This document shows, piece by piece, positions 17,408 through 26,500 of a stretch of DNA of 64,000 nt; within the stretch, counting starts at the first letter, position 1; every line of letters starts with the position of its first letter. The DNA is from an uncultured Campylobacter sp. (lineage in GTDB: Bacteria; Campylobacterota; Campylobacteria; Campylobacterales; Campylobacteraceae): NCBI RefSeq assembly GCF_938030145.1, contig NZ_CALHGM010000003.1, forward strand, positions 1 through 64,000, in the 5' to 3' direction. A program made the translations under genes and the position numbers. The notes under the pieces were generated by a model. That model ran no database searches, had not been told where the DNA came from, and saw nothing but the letters and a program-made list of their open reading frames with translations.

Positions 17408-18015
17408 TAACCATAGCGCTTCCCAAAGGCCGCATAGCCGACGATACACTTAAAATTTTCAAAACCATCTTCGGGCTTGATTTTGCTTTCGAGGATCGCA
17501 AACTCATAATGCAAGAGGGCGATTTTAAATTCCTCTACGTCCGCAACCAAGATATCCCTACTTACGTTATGGGAGGCGCGGCGGATATCGGCGTAGTAGG
17601 GCTTGACGTGCTTGAGGAGCATCGCCCTGACGTGCTTACGCTGCTCGATCTTAAAATCGGAAAATGCCGCGTCTGCGTGGGCGTGCATGCGGGCACCCGG
17701 CTAAACTACGGCGCTCCGAGCCTAAAAATCGCTACGAAAATGCCTAACATCACTCGCGAATACTTCGCCTCAAAAGCGGTCGCCGTAAATATCATCAAAC
17801 TCTACGGCTCGATCGAACTAGCCCCGCTCATAGGGCTTGCCGATGCTATCGTCGATGTCGTGGAGACCGGCGCTACGATGAAGCAAAACGGGCTGCAACC
17901 CGCAGAAACCATAATGCAAAGCTCGGCGCACCTCATCGCCAACAAAAACAGCTTCGTGCTAAAACGCGATGAAATTTTAAATTTAAGAGATAAACTAGCC
18001 CGCACGATCGCTTAA
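17404..18015 (+). CDS. hisG: ATP phosphoribosyltransferase, short form
   Basis: A 203-residue enzyme for the first step of histidine synthesis (ATP + PRPP). It starts ITIALPKGRI and has the PRPP loop in DAIVDVVETGATM. The C-terminal regulatory domain of long HisG (about 80 residues) is missing, so this is the HisG-S form that works in a complex with HisZ. No hisZ is in the window. C. jejuni has the long form. The ATG overlaps the coaX stop (ATGA). Confidence 0.93.
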   Translation: MITIALPKGRIADDTLKIFKTIFGLDFAFEDRKLIMQEGDFKFLYVRNQDIPTYVMGGAADIGVVGLDVLEEHRPDVLTLLDLKIGKCRVCVGVHAGTRLNYGAPSLKIATKMPNITREYFASKAVAVNIIKLYGSIELAPLIGLADAIVDVVETGATMKQNGLQPAETIMQSSAHLIANKNSFVLKRDEILNLRDKLARTIA

Positions 18016-18535
18016 CGCTCGCTTGCCCGCCGCACGGGTGCTTGCGGCCCGCGCGGCATATTTTGCGTGAGAATCATCGCCACTTTGGTGCGCCGTTGTT
18101 TAAAAGGCCGCTGCTGCGTATAGAATTTTACGGTGGCAACCGCACCGACTAAATTTAAACCAGCCTGCAAATTTGATCTATCAAGAAGCGGAAGCGCTGT
18201 CGAGCCACGGGGCGTAAAATTTTAAAATTTTATCGCTACAAATTTTAAAATTTAGCCTAAATTTGCAGCTCGTAGAATTCCGAAATTCTAAAACCCTGCG
18301 GCATAGAATTTCAAAATTCCAAAATCTCGCTCCACAATTTCACGCCGTAAAATTTCAATATTTTGCAAGTTCTAAATTTAGGCTCAAATTTCCGCGGCTT
18401 GGAAACGACAGAATTTCTGAATTTCAACTCGCTAAATTTCGCCGCTCAAAATCGTGCAAAATTTAATCGGCGCTACTCTTTAAGCATAGGAAGCAGCTTG
18501 CGCAAAAATTAAGATGCTAGCCGCCCACATCGCAG
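18016..18535. repeat. Intergenic island of AAATTT/GAATTC-type motifs
   Basis: No gene seen. From about 18190 to 18470 the sequence is a run of AAAATTT, GAATTTC and GAATTCC cores separated by 8-15 bases of mixed, often GC-rich DNA. Open frames through it are repetitive (for example repeated Ser-Lys-Phe-Gln-Asn) and are not believable proteins. Confidence 0.6.
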
Positions 18536-18808
18536 CTAAGTAAAGCTCCGCAAATTCTGCGCATAAGCCAATCTCTGCCATGGCGACATTTGAAAAACTG
18601 CTATAAGGCTTACAAAGCCCGCACAAGCAGCATTATCACCTATATTTTCGGGCAGGACAAACACGCTTAGCGCGATCAATATATATAGCGCGAAAAATTC
18701 CAAATATAATCGTTTAATAATTTTGATAAATTTTGGATTCAGGACGAGCTGCGAGCAGGTCTCGGGCTCAAGCCCAGTCCGCGCTAGCTTGATTTTTTCG
18801 GGTACCAT
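18536..18808 (-). CDS. Possible small two-span membrane protein
   Basis: An open frame of up to 90 codons. The part after residue 30 looks protein-like: FFALYILIALSVFVLPENIG, a second hydrophobic stretch AGFVSLIAVF, then an amphipathic end. The first 25 residues look less convincing, and a TTG at the YLEFF position could be the true start. No ribosome site stands out. It lies alone in a 1.4-kb gap between hisG and dnaE. It may be a real small membrane protein or a remnant. Confidence 0.35.
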   Translation of the reverse strand: MVPEKIKLARTGLEPETCSQLVLNPKFIKIIKRLYLEFFALYILIALSVFVLPENIGDNAACAGFVSLIAVFQMSPWQRLAYAQNLRSFT

Positions 18809-19430
18809 TTGCTTGGGCCAGCTTTTGTTTCGGATTTTTTCTGCGCGTCTTGGGTCTGTTTTTGCGTGCTTTACTAAATTTGCTCGGCGAAATTTTACTG
18901 CGATAAAATTTTACGTAGTAAAACTATGCCTAAAATTTCAAATCCGCTAAAGTTTAAAATTTTAAAGCTGCGCGGAGATTCGCCAAAGTAAGGCTTCGCA
19001 AAAATTTATCTCGAAATTTAAAAACGCTCATGTCGTTTATCATGCCGCAGGTAGGCTAGCGCGAGAATATAATTCAACTCTGTCGAGGTATGGCGAGCTG
19101 TTATTGCGGTAACTCAAACGGCATGCTACCAAGCCTCACCGACGCAATAAAGCAGGAAGCGGTCTATGTGCCTGTAAATTTGTGGCAGATAAATTTCCGC
19201 CGCAATAAACGCAATAAATTTAGATATCGAGAGCGATCCGTGCGGTTTTGGTTTCTGCGCGTAACACAGCAAATTTTGTGCGCGGCAAGCTTTGAGCCAA
19301 TATTGTCGTCTCTTATCGCAACCGCGCCAAAGTCTAGGCTCTCTGCGCGCTCAAATATCGCTTGCGTGCGGCACAACAAGCAAGAATAAATTTTAACCGA
19401 CCTAGCGTGGCGATAGAGCGGCTACCCCGC
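18809..19430. other. Intergenic region between hisG and dnaE
   Basis: Contains AAATTTT motifs near 18890-19020 and otherwise unstructured sequence. A 99-codon frame on the plus strand at 19090-19389 has biased, shadow-like composition and no ribosome site. No RNA gene recognised. Confidence 0.5.
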
Positions 19431-22400
19431 CTACGCCGCGATGATTTCGCGCACCTTTTCGGTGAAATTATCGCTCACGATGTATTCGGTCGGATAAACG
19501 AGCACCTCGCTGCCGTTGCGGATCCGTAGAATCAGCCGCTTGGTGTTTTTTAGCGCCGTGTCGCAAAAGGCGAGGTGGTAAATTTTATAAATTTTCTCGC
19601 GACTAAGCTCGCCCAAGCTTAGCTCAAACTCGAAATCCTGCGCGTTTTTGCGCTGTGCCTCGCGCTCTTTGCGCGCCTTAAAGGCGGGATCCTCCGCAGT
19701 AAACCCGCCCCTTCGCTCCGCAAAATTCCCGCTGCCGTAGCCGCCGCCTCGTTCGCCACCAAAGTTTCTGCTGGAGCCAAAATTGCTGCCGCTAAAGCCC
19801 TCACGCTCCCCACTACCGAAGCCTCGCACCTTGCTAGGTGCGTAGCCGTCGATATTTTGCGCGGCATCTAGGGTTAAAATTTCATCCAAATAAATTTGAA
19901 ATTTCCCGCCGTAAGGGCTCGTGTTTTTGCTAAGCCGTGCCCAAAACGCCATCGGGCGCTCCAGCTCCGCGTCCGTTAGCGCAGTGACCGCATCACAAAT
20001 ATCACCGAACGCGCTCATCTCGAAGCTGCCCGCAAGATCAAGCACCGTAAGATTTGCCATCTGCTTGCCCGATTTGGTCGTGCGCGAAAAGACGTTTTCG
20101 ATCTTGCCGACGCATAAAATTTTAACGCCCGCGCCCCCGTCGTCCACCAGCTCGTCGAATTCGCTGGATTTGGTGTACGAAATGCCGTCAAGCTCACTAG
20201 CATAGGCTCTTAGCGGATTTTCGCCTAAAAATACCCCCGCGCGCGGACGGAAGCTCGCATCTCGAGCGTTTTGCAGGCTCATCATCGAAAGAAACGATAG
20301 CTGATACGCCGCGCCGCCGACTGCGCTTTTTGAAATTTTGATCATAAAGGCATACGGATGCTCCCGCTCCTGTGGGCTTAAGTTTTCGATCGCCTTTAGC
20401 GCGTTATCGAACACCGCGAGCTCGAAGCTGCCGTGCAAATCAAGCACGTTTAAAATCCCCATTTTTTTGCCCGTTTTCGTCATGCGCGTGGACAGATCCT
20501 CGATCCGCCCTACGCTAAGCACCTCGGCGCTATCGCCGTCGATCTCGCTAAATGCCGAGGATAGCGTATAGTCGATGCCCTCCATCTCCTCTTTGTAATC
20601 ATCCAGCGGATGCCCCGAGAGATACACGCCCACGGTCTGCTGCTCAAATTTCAAAATTTCGCCCTGCGGAAATTCCTTATCGGTATCGACGAAGCTTACG
20701 CTCATGCCGCTCGTCATATCCTCATCCTCGCCAAAAAGCGAGCTTGCGGCGTCCTTTTTAATCTCGGTGATTTTTTTCATCACGTCTAGGATATTTTCCA
20801 TATTTTGAATCATCGCCAGGCGGCTCTTGCCCAGACAATCCATCGCGCCTGCGTAGATCAGCGACTCGATGACCTTTTTATTGACGCGGAAATTATCCAC
20901 ACGCGAAGCAAAATCGTCGATACTTTGAAATTTAGCCTCGCTCTGAAGCTCTAAGATATTCTCGATCGCGGCGCCGCCTACCCCCTTGATTGCGCCTAGG
21001 CCGTAGATGATCGAGGTGCCTGATTTGGAGTTTTCGTCGTCCACGACGCTAAAGCCTCTTAAGCTTTGATTGATCGACGGCGGCAAAAGCCCGATACCTA
21101 GGCGGCTCGCCTCGTCGATATATTTTGAAATTTTATCGGTGTTGCCCTCCTCCGAAGTAAGCAGCGCCGCCATAAACTCCGCCGGATAGTAGGTCTTAAG
21201 ATAGGCCGTTTGAAAGGTGATCATCGAATACGCCGCGGCGTGGGATTTGTTAAAGCCGTAGGAGGCAAATTTCATAATCAGATCAAATAGCTCATCCGCC
21301 TTAGCTACGTCAAAGCCCAGCTCTTTGGCGCCGCTTAGATACTGCTCGCGCATATGAGCGAGCTTCTTCTCATCCTTCTTGCCCATCGCGCGGCGCACTA
21401 GATCGGCATCGCCCAAGCTAAAGCCGCCCACCTTCTGCACGATCTGCATGACCTGCTCTTGATAGACGATGATTCCATATGTTGGCTCTAAAATTTCTTT
21501 TATCTCGGGGAAGATATAGCTTGCTTCTAGCTCGCCGTGTTTGATCCTGATAAAATCAGGGATTAGATCCATCGGCCCCGGGCGATAGAGCGAGATCATC
21601 GCGATGATATCCTCGAAGCGGTCGGGGCGCAGGTTCATCGCAAGATCCTGCATGCCCGCGCCCTCGATTTGGAAAATCCCCAGCGTGTTGCCGCTTTGAA
21701 TCGTCTCATAGGTTTTGTGGTCGTTAAAATCGATCTCCTCCCAGACGATATCGCGGCCGTAGCGGCGCTTGACAAGCTTGGCGGCATTATCAATCACATC
21801 GAGGTTTTTTAGACCCAGGAAGTCAAATTTTATCAGATCGACGTCCTCAAGATAGTTTTTGGTGTATTGCGTGACCAGGCGCGCATCCTCGCCCTTATCC
21901 TGCTTAAATAGCGGCGCTTTGTTCCACAACGGCTCATTTGAGATCACTACTCCCGCAGCGTGCATGCCTGCGTTGCGATTGAGCCCTTCAAGGCCTAGCG
22001 CAAACTCCCAAACCTGCTGTGCGATCGGATCTGCGTCGATAAATTCCTTCAGCTTCGGCTCGGCGTCGTAAGCCTGCGTAAGCGTGATGCCTAGTTTATC
22101 GGGGATCAGCTTCGCCATCTTATCAGCTTGCGAAAGCGGCATATCGCAGACGCGAGCCACGTCGCGGATGACGCCGCGCGCGAGCAGCTTACCGAAGGTC
22201 GCAACCTGCGCGACATTGTATTTGCCATACTGATCGATGACGTAGTCGATCACCTCGCCTCTGCGCGCCTGGCAAAAATCCACGTCGATGTCGGGCATCG
22301 AGATACGCGACGGATTTAAAAATCGCTCAAAAAGTAGATTATACGGGATCGGATCGAGGTCGGTAATGCGAAGTGCATACGCGCAGATACTGCCCGCCGC

Positions 22401-23576
22401 AGAGCCGCGACCTGGGCCTACGGGGATATCGTGGTCCTTCGCCCAGTTGATGAAATCCTGCACGATGACCATATAGCCCGAAAAATGCATGTTTTTGATG
22501 ATGGCAAGCTCCTTTTCCAGGCGCTCGCGATAAATTTCGTGCTTGGCGGGATCAATAAATTTAAGGCGCTCTTTAAGCCCCTCGCGACACAGATGATCGA
22601 ATAAAAAATCATCGTTTACAAAGCTATAGCGCTCCGAGGGCTGCGGCAGCGAAAGCCCGAGCCTAGCGGCGTATTCGATCGTAAATTTAAAATTCGGCGG
22701 CGTCGGCGCGTAGTCCTTCTCGTCGAAGGCAAATTTCAAATTACACTTTTGCACGATCTCGGCGGTATTTTCGATCACTTCGGGGATGTCCGCAAAAAGC
22801 CGCCTCATCTCCTCGTCGCTTTTTACGTAAAATTCTGAAACGACGTGTTTTAGGCGGTCGCCGTCGTTGATCGTCTTGCCCATCGAGATGCACTGATAGA
22901 CGTCGTGAGCCTTGGCGCGGTCCTTGCGCGCATAGTGAGCGTCGTTGGTAGCGATGATCTTGACGCCGATTTCGCGCGAGAGGCGGATGAGGTCTTTATC
23001 GACATTTAACTGCTCGCCGATGCCGTGGCGCATGATCTCGAGATAAAAATCCTCGCCGAAAATTTCCTTATACTCAAGCGCCGCTTTTTTCGCCGCTTCG
23101 TAGCCGCCCGCGCCGCGCTTTAAATTTCGCTCGCTTCTATTTAGATGAAATTCCACCTCGCCCGCCAGGCATGCCGAGGAGCAGATAAGCCCCTCGCTAT
23201 GCTCTTTTAAAATTTTTTTGTTGATCCTCGGATAGTAGTAGAAGCCGTCCAAAAACGCGCGCGAGCTAAGATACATTAAATTTTTGTAGCCCGTCTCGTT
23301 TTTGGCAAGCAGTATCAAGTGGTAGCGCTGGCGGTCGCTTTTATCGCCGATATCGTCGTGGTTGTGCAGGTAGGTCTCGATGCCGATGATCGGCTTGATG
23401 CCGTGCTTTTTCATCGTCTGATAAAAGTCTATCGCGCCGAACATATTACCGTGGTCGGTGATCGCGCACGCCTTGGTGCCGCGGCTCTGCAAAAGCTCGG
23501 CGAGCTCGCTTACTTTATTCGCGCCGTCTAGCAGCGAATACTCGGTGTGAAGGTGCAGGTGGGTGTAGTCGCTCAT
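19431..23576 (-). CDS. dnaE: DNA polymerase III alpha subunit with duplicated OB module
   Basis: A 1381-residue replicative polymerase. It has a PHP domain (HLHTEYSLLDGAN at the N-terminus), palm catalytic acids in PDIDVDFCQ, a helix-hairpin-helix region near 870-920 and a C-terminal tail. The usual OB region is present twice: residues about 983-1102 (GVYLSGHPLDDY ... VGRIEDLSTR ... LHGSFE) and 1114-1239 (GVFLGENPLRAY ... VGKIENVFSR ... LAGSFE). A Gly/Arg/Phe-rich linker (about 1252-1292) follows, then the last domain. C. jejuni DnaE is about 1200 residues; the second copy and linker explain most of the extra length. Confidence 0.96.
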   Translation of the reverse strand: MSDYTHLHLHTEYSLLDGANKVSELAELLQSRGTKACAITDHGNMFGAIDFYQTMKKHGIKPIIGIETYLHNHDDIGDKSDRQRYHLILLAKNETGYKNLMYLSSRAFLDGFYYYPRINKKILKEHSEGLICSSACLAGEVEFHLNRSERNLKRGAGGYEAAKKAALEYKEIFGEDFYLEIMRHGIGEQLNVDKDLIRLSREIGVKIIATNDAHYARKDRAKAHDVYQCISMGKTINDGDRLKHVVSEFYVKSDEEMRRLFADIPEVIENTAEIVQKCNLKFAFDEKDYAPTPPNFKFTIEYAARLGLSLPQPSERYSFVNDDFLFDHLCREGLKERLKFIDPAKHEIYRERLEKELAIIKNMHFSGYMVIVQDFINWAKDHDIPVGPGRGSAAGSICAYALRITDLDPIPYNLLFERFLNPSRISMPDIDVDFCQARRGEVIDYVIDQYGKYNVAQVATFGKLLARGVIRDVARVCDMPLSQADKMAKLIPDKLGITLTQAYDAEPKLKEFIDADPIAQQVWEFALGLEGLNRNAGMHAAGVVISNEPLWNKAPLFKQDKGEDARLVTQYTKNYLEDVDLIKFDFLGLKNLDVIDNAAKLVKRRYGRDIVWEEIDFNDHKTYETIQSGNTLGIFQIEGAGMQDLAMNLRPDRFEDIIAMISLYRPGPMDLIPDFIRIKHGELEASYIFPEIKEILEPTYGIIVYQEQVMQIVQKVGGFSLGDADLVRRAMGKKDEKKLAHMREQYLSGAKELGFDVAKADELFDLIMKFASYGFNKSHAAAYSMITFQTAYLKTYYPAEFMAALLTSEEGNTDKISKYIDEASRLGIGLLPPSINQSLRGFSVVDDENSKSGTSIIYGLGAIKGVGGAAIENILELQSEAKFQSIDDFASRVDNFRVNKKVIESLIYAGAMDCLGKSRLAMIQNMENILDVMKKITEIKKDAASSLFGEDEDMTSGMSVSFVDTDKEFPQGEILKFEQQTVGVYLSGHPLDDYKEEMEGIDYTLSSAFSEIDGDSAEVLSVGRIEDLSTRMTKTGKKMGILNVLDLHGSFELAVFDNALKAIENLSPQEREHPYAFMIKISKSAVGGAAYQLSFLSMMSLQNARDASFRPRAGVFLGENPLRAYASELDGISYTKSSEFDELVDDGGAGVKILCVGKIENVFSRTTKSGKQMANLTVLDLAGSFEMSAFGDICDAVTALTDAELERPMAFWARLSKNTSPYGGKFQIYLDEILTLDAAQNIDGYAPSKVRGFGSGEREGFSGSNFGSSRNFGGERGGGYGSGNFAERRGGFTAEDPAFKARKEREAQRKNAQDFEFELSLGELSREKIYKIYHLAFCDTALKNTKRLILRIRNGSEVLVYPTEYIVSDNFTEKVREIIAA

Positions 23577-23600
23577 TTTTGGTCCTTTTTTGATTTGGAG

Positions 23601-23606
23601 ATTATA
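23601..23606 (-). promoter_or_regulatory. -10 element of dnaE
   Basis: TATAAT on the minus strand, 25 bases upstream of the dnaE ATG. Confidence 0.5.
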
Positions 23607-23897
23607 TTAAATTCGGGCTTTAGAAACGGTCAAATTTAATGAAATTTTAGCTTAAATTTGGGTGCGGAATTTTACGAGCAAATTTTGTTACGGAATTTTA
23701 CTTCGGAGGTTTTACATTCTGAATCTTACGGATTAAATTTTGACAAAATTTTAAGTTTAAAATGCTGTGATGAAATTCCACTATCATAAAATTTCACCTC
23801 GATGGAATTTTGAGCTAACGCAATTCCGCAAAATTCCACGACTTAAGTCATCGTAAAATTTTGCGGTTTAGAATTCCGTTTGCAAAGCCTTGCGGCT
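23607..23897. repeat. Intergenic AAATTT/GAATTC island between racemase gene and dnaE
   Basis: At least a dozen AAATTTT, GGAATTTT and AATTCC cores at intervals of roughly 12-25 bases, on both strands. No gene seen. Confidence 0.6.
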
Positions 23898-24578
23898 CTA
23901 CGATCTTGAGAATTCCACGATCGCTTTGGCAAGCTCTCTAGTAGGATCAACGAAAATTTTATCGCTTTTGATTAACGGCAAAAATAGCGGCAGCTCGGTG
24001 CAGGCAACGACGTAAATATCGGCATCGATTTTGCCTAGCAAATTCTCAAAAGCCCCCACGTATTCGGCAGTCTTGCCCGCCTTAACGCCTTTGTAGATGC
24101 AATCCATCAAAACCGCTTGATTTTCTTCACCAAGCTCCACGCTGATTAGCCCCGCTTCTTTGAGCGGATCGTCGTAAATTTTAGCTTTTTTTGTACCGAT
24201 AGTGGCTAGCACAGCGATTTTATGGGCGTTTGGATAATTTTTGCGGATCGCTTTTACGGTGACCTCAGCGATATGAATTAGCGGGATTTCCGCCGCAGCT
24301 TCTACATCGTCTGCGAAAAAATGCGCCGTGTTACACGCCATCGCAAACGCCTTGCAGCCTGCATTTTTGAGCCTAACAGCGCTCTCACTTAGGCGCGGAA
24401 GCGGATTTTCACCTTTGCCTAAGATAAACGCCGTGCGATCTTCAATCTGCGGATAGCTATCGATTACAATCGGAATATTTTCTTGATCGCTGCCCGCAGC
24501 GGTCTCTTCTATGATCTTCATATACAGATCCGCACTCGCCAAAGGTCCCATTCCACCGATAATCCCAACTCTTTTCAT
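23898..24578 (-). CDS. Aspartate/glutamate racemase family protein
   Basis: A 226-residue cofactor-independent racemase. It starts RVGIIGGMGPLAS, and both catalytic cysteines are visible in MACNTAH and VACTELP. These enzymes interconvert L- and D-aspartate (or glutamate). It follows a DAACS-type symporter by about 28 bases on the same strand, so the pair probably imports and racemises an acidic amino acid. Murein D-glutamate synthesis by MurI is less likely, because this is the YgeA/RacD-like branch. Confidence 0.85.
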   Translation of the reverse strand: MKRVGIIGGMGPLASADLYMKIIEETAAGSDQENIPIVIDSYPQIEDRTAFILGKGENPLPRLSESAVRLKNAGCKAFAMACNTAHFFADDVEAAAEIPLIHIAEVTVKAIRKNYPNAHKIAVLATIGTKKAKIYDDPLKEAGLISVELGEENQAVLMDCIYKGVKAGKTAEYVGAFENLLGKIDADIYVVACTELPLFLPLIKSDKIFVDPTRELAKAIVEFSRS

Positions 24579-24606
24579 AGCTCGTCCTTTCTAAATTTTA
24601 ATTGGG

Positions 24607-25917
24607 TTAATTCTCCCACTTACTCATATCCATTTCGTTTTCGCTCTTTGCGACGTAGATCGACGCCACAACATCGCCCGTTACGTTCATCGAGGTTCGC
24701 CCCATATCCAAAATCGCATCAATGCCCAAAATCATTCCGTAAGCGATCGCCACGTTACCGCTTACCTTGACGCCGATAGACTCGAGCACTAAAAGCAGCA
24801 TCAGCGCACCAGCTCCCGGAACTCCGGCAGTTCCGATCGCAGCAAGCATCGAAGTGATGATGATCGTGAGATAGTGGCTGCTGTTTAGATCGATACCGCA
24901 AGCATTAGCGATAAAGAGCGTGCACACGCCCAAATACACGGTCGTGCCGTTCATATTCACCGTAGCGCCCACGGGCAAAACAAAGCCGTAGATCGCCTTT
25001 GGAATTCCCATATCTTCGGCGGTTTGCATCGTAATCGGAAGCGTGCCGTTGGAGCTGCGGGTAACAAAAGCCGTAAGCATCGGCGGACGCACTTTTTTAA
25101 GGAATTTAATCGGGCTAACTCCGATAAGCATACAAATAACGCAATAAACCGCAAATACTTGAATCGCAAGTCCCACGTATAGGGTAATCGTGACATTTAA
25201 TAGCGAGCTGAAAGCCTCGATACCGCTTTTATTAAACACTACAAACATTAGCGCAAAAACGCCAATTGGTGCGTATTGCATCACCCAATGCACGACCTTA
25301 AACATAATTTCGCTCATTCCATCGAAAAAATTATAAACCGTATCAGCGGAATTTTTAATACGAGCATCACTACTGTCGCGGCAAAACGCAAGCCCTACGC
25401 CAAGAAATAAGCAAAACGCGATGATCGGCAAAATTTCGCCCTTGGCTATGGAATCAAAAGGATTCGTAGGAATTATATTAAGCAAAATTTTACTCATACT
25501 AGGCGCGTTCGCTGCCTTTTCGACAGCCTTGGACGCATCGCTTAGATCAAGCCCGCTACCTGGAGAAAATACAAACGCACACGCTAGGCCGATGACGATC
25601 GCAAAAAGCGTAGTTATAGCGTAAAATATGATCGCCTTAACGCCTACTTTGCCCAGGTGCGCTGGCGAGATACTGCTAGTGCCCACGATGAGCGAACAGA
25701 TAATGATCGGCACCATGATCATCTTTAAAAGCCGCACGAAAAGATCTCCCAAAGGCGTTAAAATCGCTACCCACGTGGTATCGCCCACCGGCATATTTTT
25801 AGGTAGTAACATACCAATCGCAGAGCCCAACACTAAAGCGATAATGATGCGCCAAAGCAAGCTTGAGTTAAAATAAAAGGCTAAAATTCCGCCTTTTTTC
25901 GTTTGATTTTCTGACAT
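24607..25917 (-). CDS. Dicarboxylate/amino acid:cation symporter (DAACS family)
   Basis: About 436 residues with eight or more membrane spans. Family motifs are a Ser-rich TRSSNGTLP hairpin region, GATVNMNGT (the NMDGT-like cation-binding motif), GVPGAGA and DMGRTSMNVTGD. These proteins import glutamate, aspartate, serine or C4-dicarboxylates with Na+ or H+. Two in-frame ATGs lie six bases apart; GGGAG is best spaced for the second (25917). Cotranscribed with the downstream racemase. Confidence 0.92.
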   Translation of the reverse strand: MSENQTKKGGILAFYFNSSLLWRIIIALVLGSAIGMLLPKNMPVGDTTWVAILTPLGDLFVRLLKMIMVPIIICSLIVGTSSISPAHLGKVGVKAIIFYAITTLFAIVIGLACAFVFSPGSGLDLSDASKAVEKAANAPSMSKILLNIIPTNPFDSIAKGEILPIIAFCLFLGVGLAFCRDSSDARIKNSADTVYNFFDGMSEIMFKVVHWVMQYAPIGVFALMFVVFNKSGIEAFSSLLNVTITLYVGLAIQVFAVYCVICMLIGVSPIKFLKKVRPPMLTAFVTRSSNGTLPITMQTAEDMGIPKAIYGFVLPVGATVNMNGTTVYLGVCTLFIANACGIDLNSSHYLTIIITSMLAAIGTAGVPGAGALMLLLVLESIGVKVSGNVAIAYGMILGIDAILDMGRTSMNVTGDVVASIYVAKSENEMDMSKWEN

Positions 25918-26166
25918 GGACATCTCCCTGCACTAAGAATTTTAACGGAATTCTACCGCAACTTGCCATAAAATAAAATTTAATCGGTCGCCAAATGAAA
26001 GTTAAATTTGAAAATTCAATCGCGAGTTTGCCGCATTTTAAAGCGGGAATTATGCAGCAGGCTTTGTCTTTTGAAGTTATGAAGCGAAATTTCAAAGGAA
26101 AAACGACGCATGAAATTTATAGAATTTTGCGGATTTTGATGTAGTGAAAAGCAAAAAATTTTGTGG

Positions 26167-26243
26167 TGGTGGGCTCACTAGGACTTGAACCTAGGACCAT
26201 CCGGTTATGAGCCGGATGCTCTAACCAACTGAGCTATGAGCCC
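26167..26243 (-). tRNA. tRNA with CAU anticodon (Met, possibly Ile2)
   Basis: A complete cloverleaf on the minus strand: acceptor arms GGGCTCA/TGAGCCC, D-arm with AGCTCAGTTGGTTAGAGC, anticodon stem ATCCGG/CCGGAT around CTCATAA (anticodon CAT), T-arm with GGTTCAAGTCC, and an encoded CCA end. Elongator tRNA-Met is the simplest reading. A TilS-modified tRNA-Ile2 has the same anticodon and cannot be excluded. Confidence 0.93.
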
Positions 26244-26500
26244 GCCAGCGGTAAAAAAGAAATGTGATTTTACAAAAATAATCTTAAAACGGCGTTAAAT
26301 TTTAGCCGCGGAATTTTATGGCGCCTAGATCCGCCCAAATAGTGGCTAAATTTCACGCCAAAGCGCGCGACTTTGTCTGATTTCCGATCAGATCACTTTC
26401 GTGCGCACAAGGCGGCGTAAATTTAAGACGAAATTTTATATAAAATTTCAGGGCTCTTAAATCCGCCGCCATAATCTAATTCGCCCTTAAATCGTGTGAA

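Noticed and set aside
18263..18466. 67-codon frame with repeated Ser-Lys-Phe-Gln
   Set aside because: It is a translation of the AAATTT/GAATTC island, not a protein.
19090..19389. 99-codon frame upstream of dnaE
   Set aside because: No ribosome site and shadow-like composition. Its antisense frame is similarly open, which is typical of non-coding DNA here.
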